Shown here one piece after another: positions 9,156 through 18,723 of a stretch of DNA of 64,000 nucleotides (the stretch's first letter is position 1; each line of letters opens with the position of its first letter). The DNA is from Dyella sp. GSA-30. Lineage in GTDB: Bacteria; Pseudomonadota; Gammaproteobacteria; Xanthomonadales; Rhodanobacteraceae. The position numbers and the translations under genes are program-made. The notes beneath the pieces are model-generated. The model did no database searches. It was given only the letters and a program-made list of their open reading frames with translations, and had not been told where the DNA came from. Location: the NCBI RefSeq assembly GCF_027924605.1, contig NZ_AP027042.1, forward strand, positions 5,123,524 through 5,187,523, given 5' to 3'.

Positions 9156-9680
9156 GTGGCCGCTCGCGCTCCCGATCCCATGCGTCGAGCACTGCTGCGG
9201 GGAAAAGCACAACCGAGCACGGTGATCCGGCCGCCATGGGCGTTGGCGGAGCCCGAATTTCTCGATGCGTGCAGCCGATGCAACGACTGCATCGACCGCT
9301 GCCCTGAGCAGGTGCTTGCGCCGGGGTCGGGCGGCTACCCGGTATTCGATCCCTTGCGCGGCGAATGTACCTTCTGTGGCGAATGTGCGAGTGCCTGCTC
9401 TACCCAGGCTCTCGATCGCCAGGCCGTACGCCCTCCGTGGCATTGGATCGCCGACATCAGCGGTGACAGCTGCCTTGCCCAACGCGGCGTGGTCTGCGCC
9501 AGTTGCCAGGATGGGTGCGGCGAACGCGCCATTCGATTTCAGCCCGCGCTCGGCGCCGTGCCCACCCCCATCATCGATGCCACGCGCTGCACCGGCTGCG
9601 GCGCCTGTGTCGGGCTGTGCCCGACGCAGGCGATCGCCCTGAAGAACATGCCCTGGAAGGAGTCAAGCGATGCCACGTGA
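9156..9680 (+). CDS. napF: NapF, ferredoxin-type maturation protein
   Basis: A cytoplasmic iron-sulfur protein that helps cluster insertion into NapA before its export. Four Cys clusters are visible: CSRCNDCIDRC, CTFCGECASAC, CASCQDGC and CTGCGACVGLC, each of the first, second and last giving a 4Fe-4S site. The GTG at 9156 is chosen as the start because GGGAG lies eight bases upstream; a TTG at 9150 in the same frame overlaps napE but is too close to that site. The 3' end overlaps napD by 11 bases. The protein is 174 residues from this start. Confidence 0.9.
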   Translation: MAARAPDPMRRALLRGKAQPSTVIRPPWALAEPEFLDACSRCNDCIDRCPEQVLAPGSGGYPVFDPLRGECTFCGECASACSTQALDRQAVRPPWHWIADISGDSCLAQRGVVCASCQDGCGERAIRFQPALGAVPTPIIDATRCTGCGACVGLCPTQAIALKNMPWKESSDAT

Positions 9681-9963
9681 ACTGCATATCTCCAGCCTGC
9701 TCATCCAGCACCGTCACGATGCCCTGCCCCGACTGCAGGCCTTGATCGATCGACACGCCGAGCTCGAGATCGCACTGCAGGAGGCGTGCCGCTGCGTCGT
9801 GTTGTGCGAGACCGACGACCAGCGCGGCTTAATGGACCACATCGACGCCATGCAGGAATTGAGCGGCGTACTGAGCGTATCGCTGATCTATCACCACGCC
9901 GAGCCTCGCGCGGAACTGGAAAAGCCGCTGCATAAGGTGTCCCCAGCAGGAGCCAACGTATGA
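9670..9963 (+). CDS. napD: NapD, NapA signal-peptide-binding chaperone
   Basis: A 97-residue cytoplasmic chaperone. It opens with the typical [19 protein letters not shown] region and has a ferredoxin-like alpha/beta pattern through [13 protein letters not shown]. NapD binds the twin-arginine signal of NapA and holds back export until the cofactor is loaded. The gene overlaps napF at its 5' end and napA at its 3' end (ATGA, 4 bases), so the three are translated together. Confidence 0.92.
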   Translation: MPRELHISSLLIQHRHDALPRLQALIDRHAELEIALQEACRCVVLCETDDQRGLMDHIDAMQELSGVLSVSLIYHHAEPRAELEKPLHKVSPAGANV

Positions 9964-12455
9964 CGATGACGCGACGGGAATTCATCCGCAATACGGCCGT
10001 TGCCACCGCGGCGAGTGCCGCCGGCATGACCTTGCCGGCCAACGCCACCAACGTACTGCTCGAAGGCGACCAGACCCAGCTCAAATGGGACAAGGCGCCT
10101 TGTCGCTTTTGCGGCACCGGCTGCGGCGTCAATGTTGCGGTCAAGGACGGGCGCGTAGTCGCCACGCATGGCGACGTGCATGCCGAGGTCAATCGTGGCA
10201 TCAACTGCGTCAAGGGTTATTTCCTGTCCAAGATCATGTACGGCACCGATCGCCTGACCCAGCCGATGCTCCGCAAGCGCAACGGCGTCTACGCCAAGGA
10301 CGGCGAGTTCGAAGCGGTTTCGTGGGACGAGGCGTTCGACGTGATGGCCGCGCAATTCAAGCGCGTTCTCAAAGACAAAGGCGCTGACGCTATCGGCATG
10401 TTCGGCTCCGGCCAGTGGACCGTGTGGGAAGGCTACGCCGCCAACAAGCTGATGAAGGCAGGCTTTCGCAGCAACCACATCGACCCGAATGCACGCCATT
10501 GCATGGCGTCGGCGGTGATGGGCTTCATGCGCTCCTTCGGCATGGACGAACCGATGGGTTGCTATGACGATATCGAAGCGGCCGATGCCTTTGTGCTGTG
10601 GGGCTCGAACATGGCCGAGATGCATCCGATCCTGTGGACGCGCGTTACCGATCGACGCCTTTCCAATCCCAAGGTCAAGGTCGCGGTGCTATCGACCTAC
10701 GAGCACCGCAGCTTCGAGCTGGCCGATATCCCGATCGTCTTCACGCCGCAGACCGATCTGGTGATTCTCAACTACATCGCTAACCACATCATCAAGAGCG
10801 GGCGCGTCAACAAGGACTTCGTCGACAAACACACCGTATTCAAGCAGGGCGTGGACGATATCGGCTACGGCCTGCGCCCGGACAATCCGCTGGAAGTCAA
10901 CGCCAAACACGCCAAGAACCCGGGTGACTCGCGTCCGATCGATTTTGCTCAGTTCGCGGCCTTTGTCGAGCCGTATACGCTGGAAAAAACCATTGCGATG
11001 ACCGGCGTGGACCGCGGCTGGCTCGAACAGCTCGCGGAGTTGTATGCGGACCCGAACATCAAGGTCATGTCGTTCTGGACCATGGGTTTCAATCAACATA
11101 CACGCGGCGTGTGGGCCAACAATATGGTCTACAACCTGCATCTGCTGACCGGCAAGATCTCCACCCCCGGCAACAGCCCGTTCTCGCTGACCGGACAACC
11201 TTCCGCCTGCGGCACGGCGCGCGAAGTGGGTACCTTCAGCCACCGCTTGCCAGCCGACATGGTGGTGACCAACCCCGAACACCGCAAGCATGCCGAAGAG
11301 ATCTGGAAGATCCCCCACGGCATCATCGTCGAGAAACCGGGTTATCACGCGGTCGAACAAAATCGGGCATTGCGCGATGGCAAGCTCAACGCGTACTGGG
11401 TCATGGTCAACAACAATATGCAGGCCGGCGCGAATCTCCTCGAAGAGACGTATCCGGGCTACCGACGCCCGGGCAACTTCATTGTTGTTTCCGACGTATA
11501 CCCGACCGTGACCGCGCAGGCTGCCGACCTGATTCTTCCGGCGGCCATGTGGGTGGAAAAGGAAGGTGCCTACGGCAACGCCGAGCGGCGCACGCAGTTC
11601 TGGCACCAGCTGGTCAAGGCGCCCAACGATGCGCGTTCGGATTTGTGGCAGCTGATGGAATTTTCCAAACGCTTCACGACCGACGAATGCTGGCCCGCTT
11701 CGATCCTTGCGGCCAATCCCGCATTCAAGGGGAAAACGCTCTACGAGGTGCTGTACAAAAACGGCAAGGTGGATCGCTTCCCGGTATCGGACATCGAGGC
11801 GGGCTATCTCAACGACGAAGCCGCGGCGTTCGGCTTTTATCCGCAGAAGGGTCTGTTCGAGGAATACGCCGAGTTCGGTCGCGGACACGGACACGACCTG
11901 GACAACTTCGATGCCTACCATCGCGCACGCGGTATTCGCTGGCCGGTGGTCAAGGGCAAGGAAACACTCTGGCGTTATCGCGAAGGCTCCGACCCCTATG
12001 TCAAGGCCGGTAGCGGCTTCGAGTTCTATGGCAATCCGGATGGACGCGCGGTGATATGGGCCTTGCCATATGAGCCACCCGCCGAGTCGCCCAACGACGA
12101 ATACGATCTTTGGCTGGCGACCGGCCGCGTGCTCGAACACTGGCACTCCGGCTCGATGACGATGCGAGTACCGGAGCTCTATCGCGCCGTTCCCGCGGCC
12201 GTGGTGTTCATGCATCCCGATGACGCGGTGGCACGTGGGCTCAAACGCGGCGACGAAGTGCGCGTGGTGTCGCGACGCGGCGAAATGCTCTCGCGTATCG
12301 AAACGCGCGGGCGCAACCGGATGCCGCGTGGCGTGGTTTTCGTGCCCTGGTTCGATGCCGGCCAATTGATCAACAAGGTGACCTTGGACGCGACCGATCC
12401 GATCTCCAAGCAGACCGACTACAAGAAGTGTGCCGTCAAGGTCCTGGCCGTCTAG
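9960..12455 (+). CDS. napA: NapA, periplasmic nitrate reductase catalytic subunit
   Basis: An 831-residue molybdoenzyme that reduces nitrate to nitrite in the periplasm. The Tat signal contains TRREFIRN and is probably cleaved after ANA at residue 29. The 4Fe-4S ligands are Cys48, Cys51, Cys55 and Cys83. The Mo-coordinating Cys is Cys181 in [10 protein letters not shown]. The remaining length and the molybdopterin-binding regions ([16 protein letters not shown] near the C-terminus) match the Nap family rather than membrane-bound NarG. It receives electrons from NapB and NapC, encoded next. The sequence is full length with no missing key residue. Confidence 0.97.
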   Translation: MTMTRREFIRNTAVATAASAAGMTLPANATNVLLEGDQTQLKWDKAPCRFCGTGCGVNVAVKDGRVVATHGDVHAEVNRGINCVKGYFLSKIMYGTDRLTQPMLRKRNGVYAKDGEFEAVSWDEAFDVMAAQFKRVLKDKGADAIGMFGSGQWTVWEGYAANKLMKAGFRSNHIDPNARHCMASAVMGFMRSFGMDEPMGCYDDIEAADAFVLWGSNMAEMHPILWTRVTDRRLSNPKVKVAVLSTYEHRSFELADIPIVFTPQTDLVILNYIANHIIKSGRVNKDFVDKHTVFKQGVDDIGYGLRPDNPLEVNAKHAKNPGDSRPIDFAQFAAFVEPYTLEKTIAMTGVDRGWLEQLAELYADPNIKVMSFWTMGFNQHTRGVWANNMVYNLHLLTGKISTPGNSPFSLTGQPSACGTAREVGTFSHRLPADMVVTNPEHRKHAEEIWKIPHGIIVEKPGYHAVEQNRALRDGKLNAYWVMVNNNMQAGANLLEETYPGYRRPGNFIVVSDVYPTVTAQAADLILPAAMWVEKEGAYGNAERRTQFWHQLVKAPNDARSDLWQLMEFSKRFTTDECWPASILAANPAFKGKTLYEVLYKNGKVDRFPVSDIEAGYLNDEAAAFGFYPQKGLFEEYAEFGRGHGHDLDNFDAYHRARGIRWPVVKGKETLWRYREGSDPYVKAGSGFEFYGNPDGRAVIWALPYEPPAESPNDEYDLWLATGRVLEHWHSGSMTMRVPELYRAVPAAVVFMHPDDAVARGLKRGDEVRVVSRRGEMLSRIETRGRNRMPRGVVFVPWFDAGQLINKVTLDATDPISKQTDYKKCAVKVLAV

Positions 12456-12465
12456 GAGCACAGCC

Positions 12466-13026
12466 ATGAACAACAAACCCTTGATCGTTGGCGGCCTGTT
12501 GATCGTGCTGGTTTCGGCCTTCGTCGTCGGACTGATCGCCGGTCGGACCTCCGAACTGCACTCGGGCATGCCCGCACCCGAACCGGCGCAGGCACCGCCG
12601 TTGCCTGCGGTAGCGATCGTGCCCGGGCCGGCCAGCCAGCAGATCGACGCTATTCGCCGCGGCGTGCCGATCGACCAGGAAGCCGCACCACCGGCCATGG
12701 CACGAGTGGAAAACACGGATATCAAGCGCAATCGCGCGTACCCGATGCAGCCGCCGACCATTCCGCACAGCATCGACAATTACCAGGTCGACAAGAACTC
12801 CAACCGCTGCCTGCTCTGCCATTCGCGCGCCAACGCGGACAAGTTCCAGGCGCCACCGATCAGTGTGACGCATTACATGGATCGCGACGATCAGTTCCTC
12901 GCGACGATTTCGCCGCGACGTTATTTCTGCAACCAATGTCATGTCGTGCAGACCGACGCCAAGCCGCTGGTCGAAAACGGCTTCCAGGACATCGACACCG
13001 TGTTGTCCCACGGAAAGGCCAACTGA
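12466..13026 (+). CDS. napB: NapB, diheme cytochrome c subunit
   Basis: A 186-residue electron-transfer subunit of periplasmic nitrate reductase. It begins with an uncleaved anchor or signal segment (residues 5-26). Two heme-binding motifs are present: CLLCH (Cys115, Cys118, His119) and CNQCH (Cys155, Cys158, His159). It accepts electrons from NapC and passes them to NapA. The ATG at 12466 is used because AGGAG overlaps the napA stop 10 bases earlier; the open frame runs further upstream but only inside napA. It is followed directly by napC. Confidence 0.95.
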   Translation: MNNKPLIVGGLLIVLVSAFVVGLIAGRTSELHSGMPAPEPAQAPPLPAVAIVPGPASQQIDAIRRGVPIDQEAAPPAMARVENTDIKRNRAYPMQPPTIPHSIDNYQVDKNSNRCLLCHSRANADKFQAPPISVTHYMDRDDQFLATISPRRYFCNQCHVVQTDAKPLVENGFQDIDTVLSHGKAN

Positions 13027-13027
13027 C

Positions 13028-13627
13028 ATGTGGCGGCGACTCAAGGCATGGCCGCTTTCGTTCTGGCACACGCTGCGCCGGCCCAGCGTGCATTACAGCC
13101 TGGGTTTTCTCACCCTTGGAGGATTTATCGCAGGGGTGATTTTCTGGGGTGCGTTCAATACCGGCCTCGAGGCCACCAATACCGAAGCCTTTTGCACCGG
13201 TTGCCACGAAATGCGCGACAACGTTTTCCAGGAACTGAAGACCACGATTCACTACAGTAACCGTTCGGGCGTGCGTGCCACCTGCCCCGACTGCCATGTC
13301 CCGCATAAGTGGACCGACAAGATCGCCCGCAAGATGCAGGCGTCCAAGGAGGTATGGGCGAAGGTGTTCGGCACGGTCGATACGCGCGAAAAGTTTCTCG
13401 ATCACCGGCTGGTGCTCGCCGAACACGAATGGGCGCGATTGAAAGCCAACGATTCGCTCGAATGTCGAAACTGCCACAACTACGCATCGATGGACCTCAC
13501 CCGGCAGTCGCCCCGCGCGGCGCAGATCCACAAGCTCTGGTTGGGGACCGGCGAAAAGACCTGCATCGACTGCCACAAAGGCATCGCCCACCACTTGCCC
13601 AACATGGCCGGGATACCGCAGGGTTGA
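13028..13627 (+). CDS. napC: NapC, tetraheme quinol dehydrogenase
   Basis: A 199-residue NapC/NirT-family membrane cytochrome. It has one N-terminal transmembrane helix (about residues 23-45) and four heme motifs: CTGCH (56-60), CPDCH (86-90), CRNCH (146-150) and CIDCH (179-183). It oxidises membrane quinols and feeds NapB/NapA. The start at 13028 is one base after the napB stop. There is no napG or napH, so NapC is the only visible electron entry for this operon. It is the last gene of the operon; no clear terminator follows. Confidence 0.95.
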   Translation: MWRRLKAWPLSFWHTLRRPSVHYSLGFLTLGGFIAGVIFWGAFNTGLEATNTEAFCTGCHEMRDNVFQELKTTIHYSNRSGVRATCPDCHVPHKWTDKIARKMQASKEVWAKVFGTVDTREKFLDHRLVLAEHEWARLKANDSLECRNCHNYASMDLTRQSPRAAQIHKLWLGTGEKTCIDCHKGIAHHLPNMAGIPQG

Positions 13628-13646
13628 GAAAAGTCGCTCGCCACCA

Positions 13647-13710
13647 TGTAAAGGACACTTGACAGGCAGAAAACGGAAGCCTAGCCTGCGCATGTCAAGC
13701 GACCTTGACA
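13647..13710. promoter_or_regulatory. Paired 18-bp inverted-repeat operators
   Basis: Two similar inverted repeats lie 46 bases apart. The first (13647-13664) is TGTAAAG, four bases, CTTGACA. The second (13693-13710) is TGTCAAG, four bases, CTTGACA and is perfect. The first covers the -35 hexamer and the second lies just after the -10 hexamer of the promoter below. This is the geometry of repressor sites. The regulator is not encoded nearby. Confidence 0.65.
13659..13687 (+). promoter_or_regulatory. Sigma-70 promoter of the alpha/beta hydrolase gene
   Basis: TTGACA (13659-13664), a 17-base spacer and TAGCCT (13682-13687), about 40 bases before the hydrolase start codon. The -35 is embedded in the first inverted repeat. 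Confidence 0.6.
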
Positions 13711-13725
13711 CACACGGAGATCCAA

Positions 13726-14655
13726 ATGCGTAGCTTCGCCCGCCTTGTCCATGTAGTCGGCAGTGCCCTGCTTGTCGCGTCCTTCCTCGTCGGCGCAAAC
13801 GCTTTTGCCGCCGGCTCGCCGCAAACCATCACCTCTGGAAGTTTGAAGATCGAGCGCCACGGCAATCATGGCAGCCCGATCGTGCTGATTCCCGGGCTGG
13901 GAGGCGGCCCGTGGGTCTGGCAGAACACCATCGACAACATGGAAAAAAATCATGTCGTCTATGCGCTCACCCTGGCCGGCTTCGACGGTATGCCGATGCC
14001 CAAACAGGGCGGCAACCTGTTCGACCTGGCCGACCAGTCGCTCGGCAACTGGCTGCAGAGCGCGCATATCGGCAAACCTATCCTGGTCGGTCACAGCCTG
14101 GGCGCCACGCTCGCGCTGCGCTTTGCCAGCGAACATCCGGAGCTGATCGCCGGTGTCGTCGCCGTCGACGGCCTGCCGCTGTTCCCCGGCATGGATCGCG
14201 TCAGCGACGAACAACGCAAGGCCATGGCGACCATGATGCAGAAACATATGACGTCGTTCACGCCCGAGCAGTTCAAGGCGGAACAGCTGACCTATATGCG
14301 GCAGACCGGCATGATCGATCAGGAGCAGGCCGAGCACTATGCGTTCTTGAATGCACGCAGCGACATACAGGCAACCGCGCAATACATGGCCGAGGATCTC
14401 TCCAGCGATCTGCGCCCTGGCCTGAAGAATGCCACGGTGCCGATCTTGGAAATCTCGCCTTACAAAGAGTCCGATTTCAGCACGGGCCCGATGAAAATGA
14501 GCGAGCAGCAGAAGGCCGATTACTACAAGAGTCTGTTGGCCAATGCGCCCAATGCCAAGGTCGTGTCGATCTCGCCGGCTCGGCATTTCGTGATGCTCGA
14601 TCAGCCGGTGAAGTTTCAACAGGTGCTGGATCAATTCATCGCGTCGGTGCATTGA
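13726..14655 (+). CDS. Secreted alpha/beta hydrolase
   Basis: A 309-residue alpha/beta-fold hydrolase with an N-terminal signal peptide (about residues 1-29, ending ANAFAA). The oxyanion loop region is LIPGLGGGPWVW, the nucleophile elbow is GHSLG, and the C-terminal His lies in SPARHFVMLDQP. These support an esterase-like catalytic triad; the substrate is unknown. The ATG at 13726 has GGAGA six bases upstream and directly precedes the signal peptide. It is monocistronic and looks tightly controlled by a pair of operators. Repeat family B follows it. Confidence 0.85.
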   Translation: MRSFARLVHVVGSALLVASFLVGANAFAAGSPQTITSGSLKIERHGNHGSPIVLIPGLGGGPWVWQNTIDNMEKNHVVYALTLAGFDGMPMPKQGGNLFDLADQSLGNWLQSAHIGKPILVGHSLGATLALRFASEHPELIAGVVAVDGLPLFPGMDRVSDEQRKAMATMMQKHMTSFTPEQFKAEQLTYMRQTGMIDQEQAEHYAFLNARSDIQATAQYMAEDLSSDLRPGLKNATVPILEISPYKESDFSTGPMKMSEQQKADYYKSLLANAPNAKVVSISPARHFVMLDQPVKFQQVLDQFIASVH

Positions 14656-14672
14656 TTGGGGCGAGAGCCCCC

Positions 14673-14805
14673 CTCACCCCAACCCTCTCCCCCGGCAAGC
14701 CAGGGGAGAGGGAGCCAAGAGCCACGCATCATTCAAACTTGCCTCACCGTGCCCCCCTCTCCCCTGGCTAAGCCGGGGGAGAGGGTTGGGGTGAGGGGGA
14801 CACAA
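14673..14805. repeat. Family B repeats in inverted arrangement
   Basis: The forward copy (about 14673-14715) reads CCCCAACCCTCTCCCCCGGC, then AAGCC and AGGGGAGAGGG. The second copy (about 14752-14805) is in the opposite orientation. Each copy folds into its own hairpin, and the two can pair with each other. They may serve as a transcription barrier between the hydrolase and the peptidase genes. Single copies occur near 25856 and 59484. Confidence 0.75.
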
Positions 14806-14869
14806 GAGGCGATGCGAAGCGAGCCTAAAGCTTTACTATCGGCCAGTAACCACAAAGAGGTAGCCGACA

Positions 14870-16522
14870 GTGCAACGACTCGCCTTAACCCTGCTTGCCT
14901 TCTCCATCGTCTCGGCCGTGTACGCCGCCGACGCACCGACCATCGATCCCCAGCGTCTGTCGTCGGACGTCAAGACGCTTTCCTCCGATGCGTTCGAAGG
15001 TCGCGGCCCGGATACGGCCGGTGAGACCAAGACCATCGACTTCGTCGTCTCCCAGTTCAAGGCCGAAGGTATCCAGCCCGGCGGCGATCTGAAAAACGGC
15101 AAGCGCGAATGGACCCAGGCGGTGCCGCTGCTGCGCACCGAGATCGTCGGCACGCCGGCGCTCAGCTTCAACCTGGCAGGCAAGACACAGGCCCTGACGC
15201 AGGGCGAACAGATTGCCTTGCGCGCACCGCTGGACGGCAGCAAGAGCGTGTCGATCAAGGATGCGCCGCTGGTCTTCGTCGGCTACGGCGTCAGTGCGCC
15301 GGAACGCAAGTGGGACGACTTCAAGGGCGTGGATCTGCACGGCAAGATCGCCGTGGTGTTGATCAACGACCCCGATTTCGAAACCGGCCAGGGCGATTTC
15401 GGCGGCAAGGCCATGACCTACTATGGCCGCTGGACCTACAAGTTCGAAGAAGCCGCCCGTCTGGGCGCGCTCGGCGTGATGGTGGTGCACGAAACCGCAC
15501 CGGCATCGTACGGCTGGGCCACGGTGAAGAACTCCAACACCAATGCGATGTTCGACATCGTGCGCGACAAGCCGTCGAGCGTGCATCCGCAGATCGAATC
15601 GTGGATCCAGCGCGATCAGGCTGTCGCCATGTTCAAGGATGCCGGCCTGGATTTCGAAGCCTTGAAAAAGCAGGCGCAAACGCGTGAATTCAAGCCGGTG
15701 GTGTTGAAGGGCGAAAGCTTCTCCGCGTCGTTCAAGGTCGATTCGAAAGTGATCACCTCGCACAACATCGTCGGCCGCATCGAGGGTAGCAAGTATCCCG
15801 ATCAAACGGTGATCTACAGCGCGCACTGGGATCATCTCGGCGTCGGCGCGCCGGATGCCAAGGGCGACCGTATCTACAACGGCGCGGTCGACAACGGCAC
15901 CGGCACCGCTTCGCTGATCGAATTGGCGCGTGCATTCGCCAAGGCGCCCAAGCCGGAACGATCGATCGTGTTTCTCAATGTCACCGCCGAGGAAAAAGGC
16001 CTGCTCGGCTCGGAGTACTACGCGAACAAGCCGCTCTATCCGCTGGGCAAGACCGTGGCGGTGATCAATATGGACGCGCTCAGTCCGAACGGCCCGGCGC
16101 GCAACTTCGCCATCTCCGGCAATGCCAAGCTGGATCTGCTGGACCAGCTCACCGCGACCGCCAAGCGCTGGAACCTGACCTACTCGCCCGATCCACGCCC
16201 CGAGGCCGGCGGCTTCTTCCGCTCCGATCACTTCTCGTTCGCCAAGCGCGGCGTGCCCGCCTTGTCGTTCGAATCGGGTGACGACTGGGTCGATGGCGGC
16301 GTAGCGGCCGGCAAGAAGGCAGCGGAGGAATACACCACCAACCACTATCACCAGCCCTCGGACGAATGGCAGGCAAGCTGGTCGTTCACCGGCATGGCGC
16401 GCGATCTGCAGATTCTCTACACGCTGGGTAGCGATCTGGCCAATTCGAACGCCTGGCCGAACTGGAGCTCCGATTCGGAGTTCCGCTCGGCGCGTGACGC
16501 GTCCGCGGCGGATCGGAAGTAA
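14870..16522 (+). CDS. Secreted M28-family metallopeptidase (PA domain)
   Basis: A 550-residue exported zinc aminopeptidase-like protein. The signal peptide is residues 1-19 (ending VYA). The middle (about residues 110-240) resembles a protease-associated domain, followed by the M28 domain. Metal-site motifs are visible in order: HWDHLG (about 319), DNGTG (about 343), AEEKGLLGS (about 371), NMDALSP (about 402) and a C-terminal NHYHQPSDEW. It probably trims peptides outside the cytoplasm. The start is GTG at 14870, with AGAGG eight to twelve bases upstream. It is monocistronic; nothing notable is seen in the 138 bases after it. Confidence 0.9.
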   Translation: MQRLALTLLAFSIVSAVYAADAPTIDPQRLSSDVKTLSSDAFEGRGPDTAGETKTIDFVVSQFKAEGIQPGGDLKNGKREWTQAVPLLRTEIVGTPALSFNLAGKTQALTQGEQIALRAPLDGSKSVSIKDAPLVFVGYGVSAPERKWDDFKGVDLHGKIAVVLINDPDFETGQGDFGGKAMTYYGRWTYKFEEAARLGALGVMVVHETAPASYGWATVKNSNTNAMFDIVRDKPSSVHPQIESWIQRDQAVAMFKDAGLDFEALKKQAQTREFKPVVLKGESFSASFKVDSKVITSHNIVGRIEGSKYPDQTVIYSAHWDHLGVGAPDAKGDRIYNGAVDNGTGTASLIELARAFAKAPKPERSIVFLNVTAEEKGLLGSEYYANKPLYPLGKTVAVINMDALSPNGPARNFAISGNAKLDLLDQLTATAKRWNLTYSPDPRPEAGGFFRSDHFSFAKRGVPALSFESGDDWVDGGVAAGKKAAEEYTTNHYHQPSDEWQASWSFTGMARDLQILYTLGSDLANSNAWPNWSSDSEFRSARDASAADRK

Positions 16523-16660
16523 ACGGCGCTGCAAGGCGGGGCGGTCAGACGCCTCGCCTTGTTTCCGGGGCCACCAACACCGGCCACTCGCCTAGCCCGC
16601 GCCACAGCACTGTAACCTCCGCCCGCCACCCTGCCGGCATCCTTTCGACGGATTGCCCGC

Positions 16661-17956
16661 GTGCCCGGCTCACTGTTCCGCCTGCGACACCACCCACTCG
16701 CCACCAGCCTGCTGGCCGGCGCCGCGGCGTTTCTTGCCTACGCGTCGATGTATGCGTTTCGCAAGCCGTTCACCGCCGCCTCCTTCGACGGCATGCACTT
16801 CGCCGGTGTCGACTACAAAGTCTGGCTGGTGATCGCACAAGTGTTCGGCTACATGCTTAGCAAGTTTCGCGGGATTACCTGGATCGCCCAGATGCAGCGC
16901 GAAAGCCGCGCGCTGGCGCTGGCCAAACTCATCGGCGTGGCATGGCTCGCCCTGCTCGGCTTCGCCTTGACGCCTGCACCATGGAATATCGCCTTTCTAT
17001 TCTTGAATGGCCTTCCGCTAGGCATGGTATGGGGCGTGATCTTTGGCTATCTCGAAGGCCGCCGCGGGACCGAGCTGATGGCAGCCTGCATGTGCGCGAG
17101 CTTTATCGTCGCCTCGGGCGTCGTCAAATCGGTGGCCATGTGGTTGATGGTGTCGCATGGCGTAAGTGAGTTCTGGATGCCGTTTGCTACCGGCATGCTG
17201 TTCGTACCACCGCTGTGCCTCGCCACGTGGTTGCTCGAACGGTTGCCGGCCCCGGATGCGCGCGATATCGCCGAACGCCATGTGCGCGTGCCGATGGATG
17301 CCGCGGCGCGGCGCGCGTTCCTGGCGCGCTTTCTGCCTGGCGTGGCCATGATCGTGGTGGCGTATATCGCGCTGACAGTGGCGCGTGATTTCCGTGACAA
17401 CTTTGCCGCCGAAATCTGGGCCGATCTCGGCTACGGCGGCGACGCATCGATCTTCAGCAAGACGGAAATTCCCATCGCCATCGCCGTGCTGCTGATCACC
17501 GCCGCGACCATGGCGGTGCGCGACAACTTCAAGGCGCTGATGCTCAACCATGTGCTGATCTTCAGCGGCTTTGCCATCGCCATTCTCAGCACCTGGCTGC
17601 ACAGCCATCGCCTGATCAGCCCGCTGCTGTGGGTCGGCGGCAGCGGCTTCGGCCTGTATCTGGCGTATGTGCCTTATAACGCCACGTTCTTCGAACGCAT
17701 GCTGGCCAGCTTCAAGGTCGCCGGCAATGTGGGTTTCGTGATGTATATCGCCGATGCCAGCGGCTACCTGGGCAGCGTCGCCGTGGTACTGCTCAAGCAG
17801 TTCAGTGGCCTGCAGCTTTCCTGGGCCACGTTCTACGCACAGACCGTCATGGTGCTGTCGAGCCTGGGCCTGCTGGTGACCTTGGCGTCGATGCTCTATT
17901 TCAGGGCAAAGGCGCGCAGCGCCACCTCGGCCCTGCCCCTGCCTGCCGCCGCCTGA
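16661..17956 (+). CDS. DUF5690 / MFS-like membrane transporter
   Basis: A 431-residue integral membrane protein with about twelve hydrophobic segments. The N-terminal sequence AYASMYAFRKPFTAASFDG and the region LAYVPYNATFFERMLASFK are features I associate with the DUF5690 branch of the major facilitator superfamily. The substrate is unknown. The start is GTG at 16661; an upstream ribosome-binding site is not obvious. It is a single gene, followed by a family A repeat that abuts the phnN stop codon. Confidence 0.8.
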   Translation: MPGSLFRLRHHPLATSLLAGAAAFLAYASMYAFRKPFTAASFDGMHFAGVDYKVWLVIAQVFGYMLSKFRGITWIAQMQRESRALALAKLIGVAWLALLGFALTPAPWNIAFLFLNGLPLGMVWGVIFGYLEGRRGTELMAACMCASFIVASGVVKSVAMWLMVSHGVSEFWMPFATGMLFVPPLCLATWLLERLPAPDARDIAERHVRVPMDAAARRAFLARFLPGVAMIVVAYIALTVARDFRDNFAAEIWADLGYGGDASIFSKTEIPIAIAVLLITAATMAVRDNFKALMLNHVLIFSGFAIAILSTWLHSHRLISPLLWVGGSGFGLYLAYVPYNATFFERMLASFKVAGNVGFVMYIADASGYLGSVAVVLLKQFSGLQLSWATFYAQTVMVLSSLGLLVTLASMLYFRAKARSATSALPLPAAA

Positions 17957-18013
17957 CCGTTAGCGCCGCGGCGCTACCGGTACATCAGGGCAGCTGTAAG
18001 ACCTCTCCTATTC

Positions 18014-18178
18014 GTCATTCCGGCGCAGGCCGGAACCCAGTGGCTTCGGTTCGCGGTCTTCGCGATAGAGCAAATCCTTGATGGCGCTCGCGACAACCGG
18101 CCACCAAGTCACTGGGTCCCGGCCTACGCCGGGATGACGATGGGAAAAACTGAGGTTGTTCGAGGTGCCCTTCAGCTC
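18014..18178. repeat. Family A intergenic repeat copy
   Basis: It consists of a CGTCATTCCGGCGCAGGCCG hairpin and the mirrored CGGCCTACGCCGGGATGACG about 100 bases later. The outer arms are degenerate, ending in GAGGTGCCCTTCAG. Its last bases overlap the 3' end of phnN, so the repeat reaches into the coding sequence. Confidence 0.75.
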
Positions 18179-18723
18179 GCGTGACGCATCCGTATCGTAT
18201 CGAGCAGCAAGGAACCCGCATGGGCCAGGCTGCCATCGTTCTGGATCACCAGCGCCCCCGGCGGTACCGCGTAGGCCGCGCTACGCGCCACACGTGCGTC
18301 GATCTCCGCCTGGCTCTCGCGGCCTCGTGCGCCAAGACGCGCGGCGAGGGTCTCTACATTGGCGGTAATCACCACCGGCTGCAGATTCGGAAAGCGCTTC
18401 AGCGCGTCGGCAAACGCGCCGCGTGAACCATTCACCAGCACATCCGCTCCGCGGTTCATCCAGTGCTCGATTTCTCGACCGATGCCATAGCGCAGGCCAT
18501 GTGCCATCCACGTCAGTACGAACAGGCCGCGTTGCTCGCGCGCGGCAAATTCCTGCTCGCTGAGGGCGACGTGATTCTCGCCGCCGGCCAGGGCCGGACG
18601 AGTGATGTAACGATGTGCACACACCACGCCCAATGGCACGCCATGTTCGCGTACCCAGCCCAGCACGCTGTCCTTGCCGGCGCCAGAGGGGCCCATCACG
18701 TAGTAGAGACGTCCGTTTGTCAT
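18172..18723 (-). CDS. phnN: Ribose 1,5-bisphosphate phosphokinase
   Basis: A 183-residue P-loop kinase related to guanylate kinase. The Walker A motif is GPSGAGKDS near the N-terminus. PhnN phosphorylates ribose 1,5-bisphosphate to PRPP, the last step of phosphonate ribose recycling after C-P bond cleavage. The ATG at 18723 overlaps the stop of the DUF1045 gene (ATGA), so the two are coupled; the frame is open further upstream but only inside that gene. It is the last gene of the minus-strand phnF-DUF1045-phnN operon. Confidence 0.92.
   Translation of the reverse strand: MTNGRLYYVMGPSGAGKDSVLGWVREHGVPLGVVCAHRYITRPALAGGENHVALSEQEFAAREQRGLFVLTWMAHGLRYGIGREIEHWMNRGADVLVNGSRGAFADALKRFPNLQPVVITANVETLAARLGARGRESQAEIDARVARSAAYAVPPGALVIQNDGSLAHAGSLLLDTIRMRHAS

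Noticed and set aside
10689-12779. Minus-strand 696-codon frame opposite napA and napB
   Set aside because: Antisense shadow of napA, whose cofactor and cluster motifs are complete.
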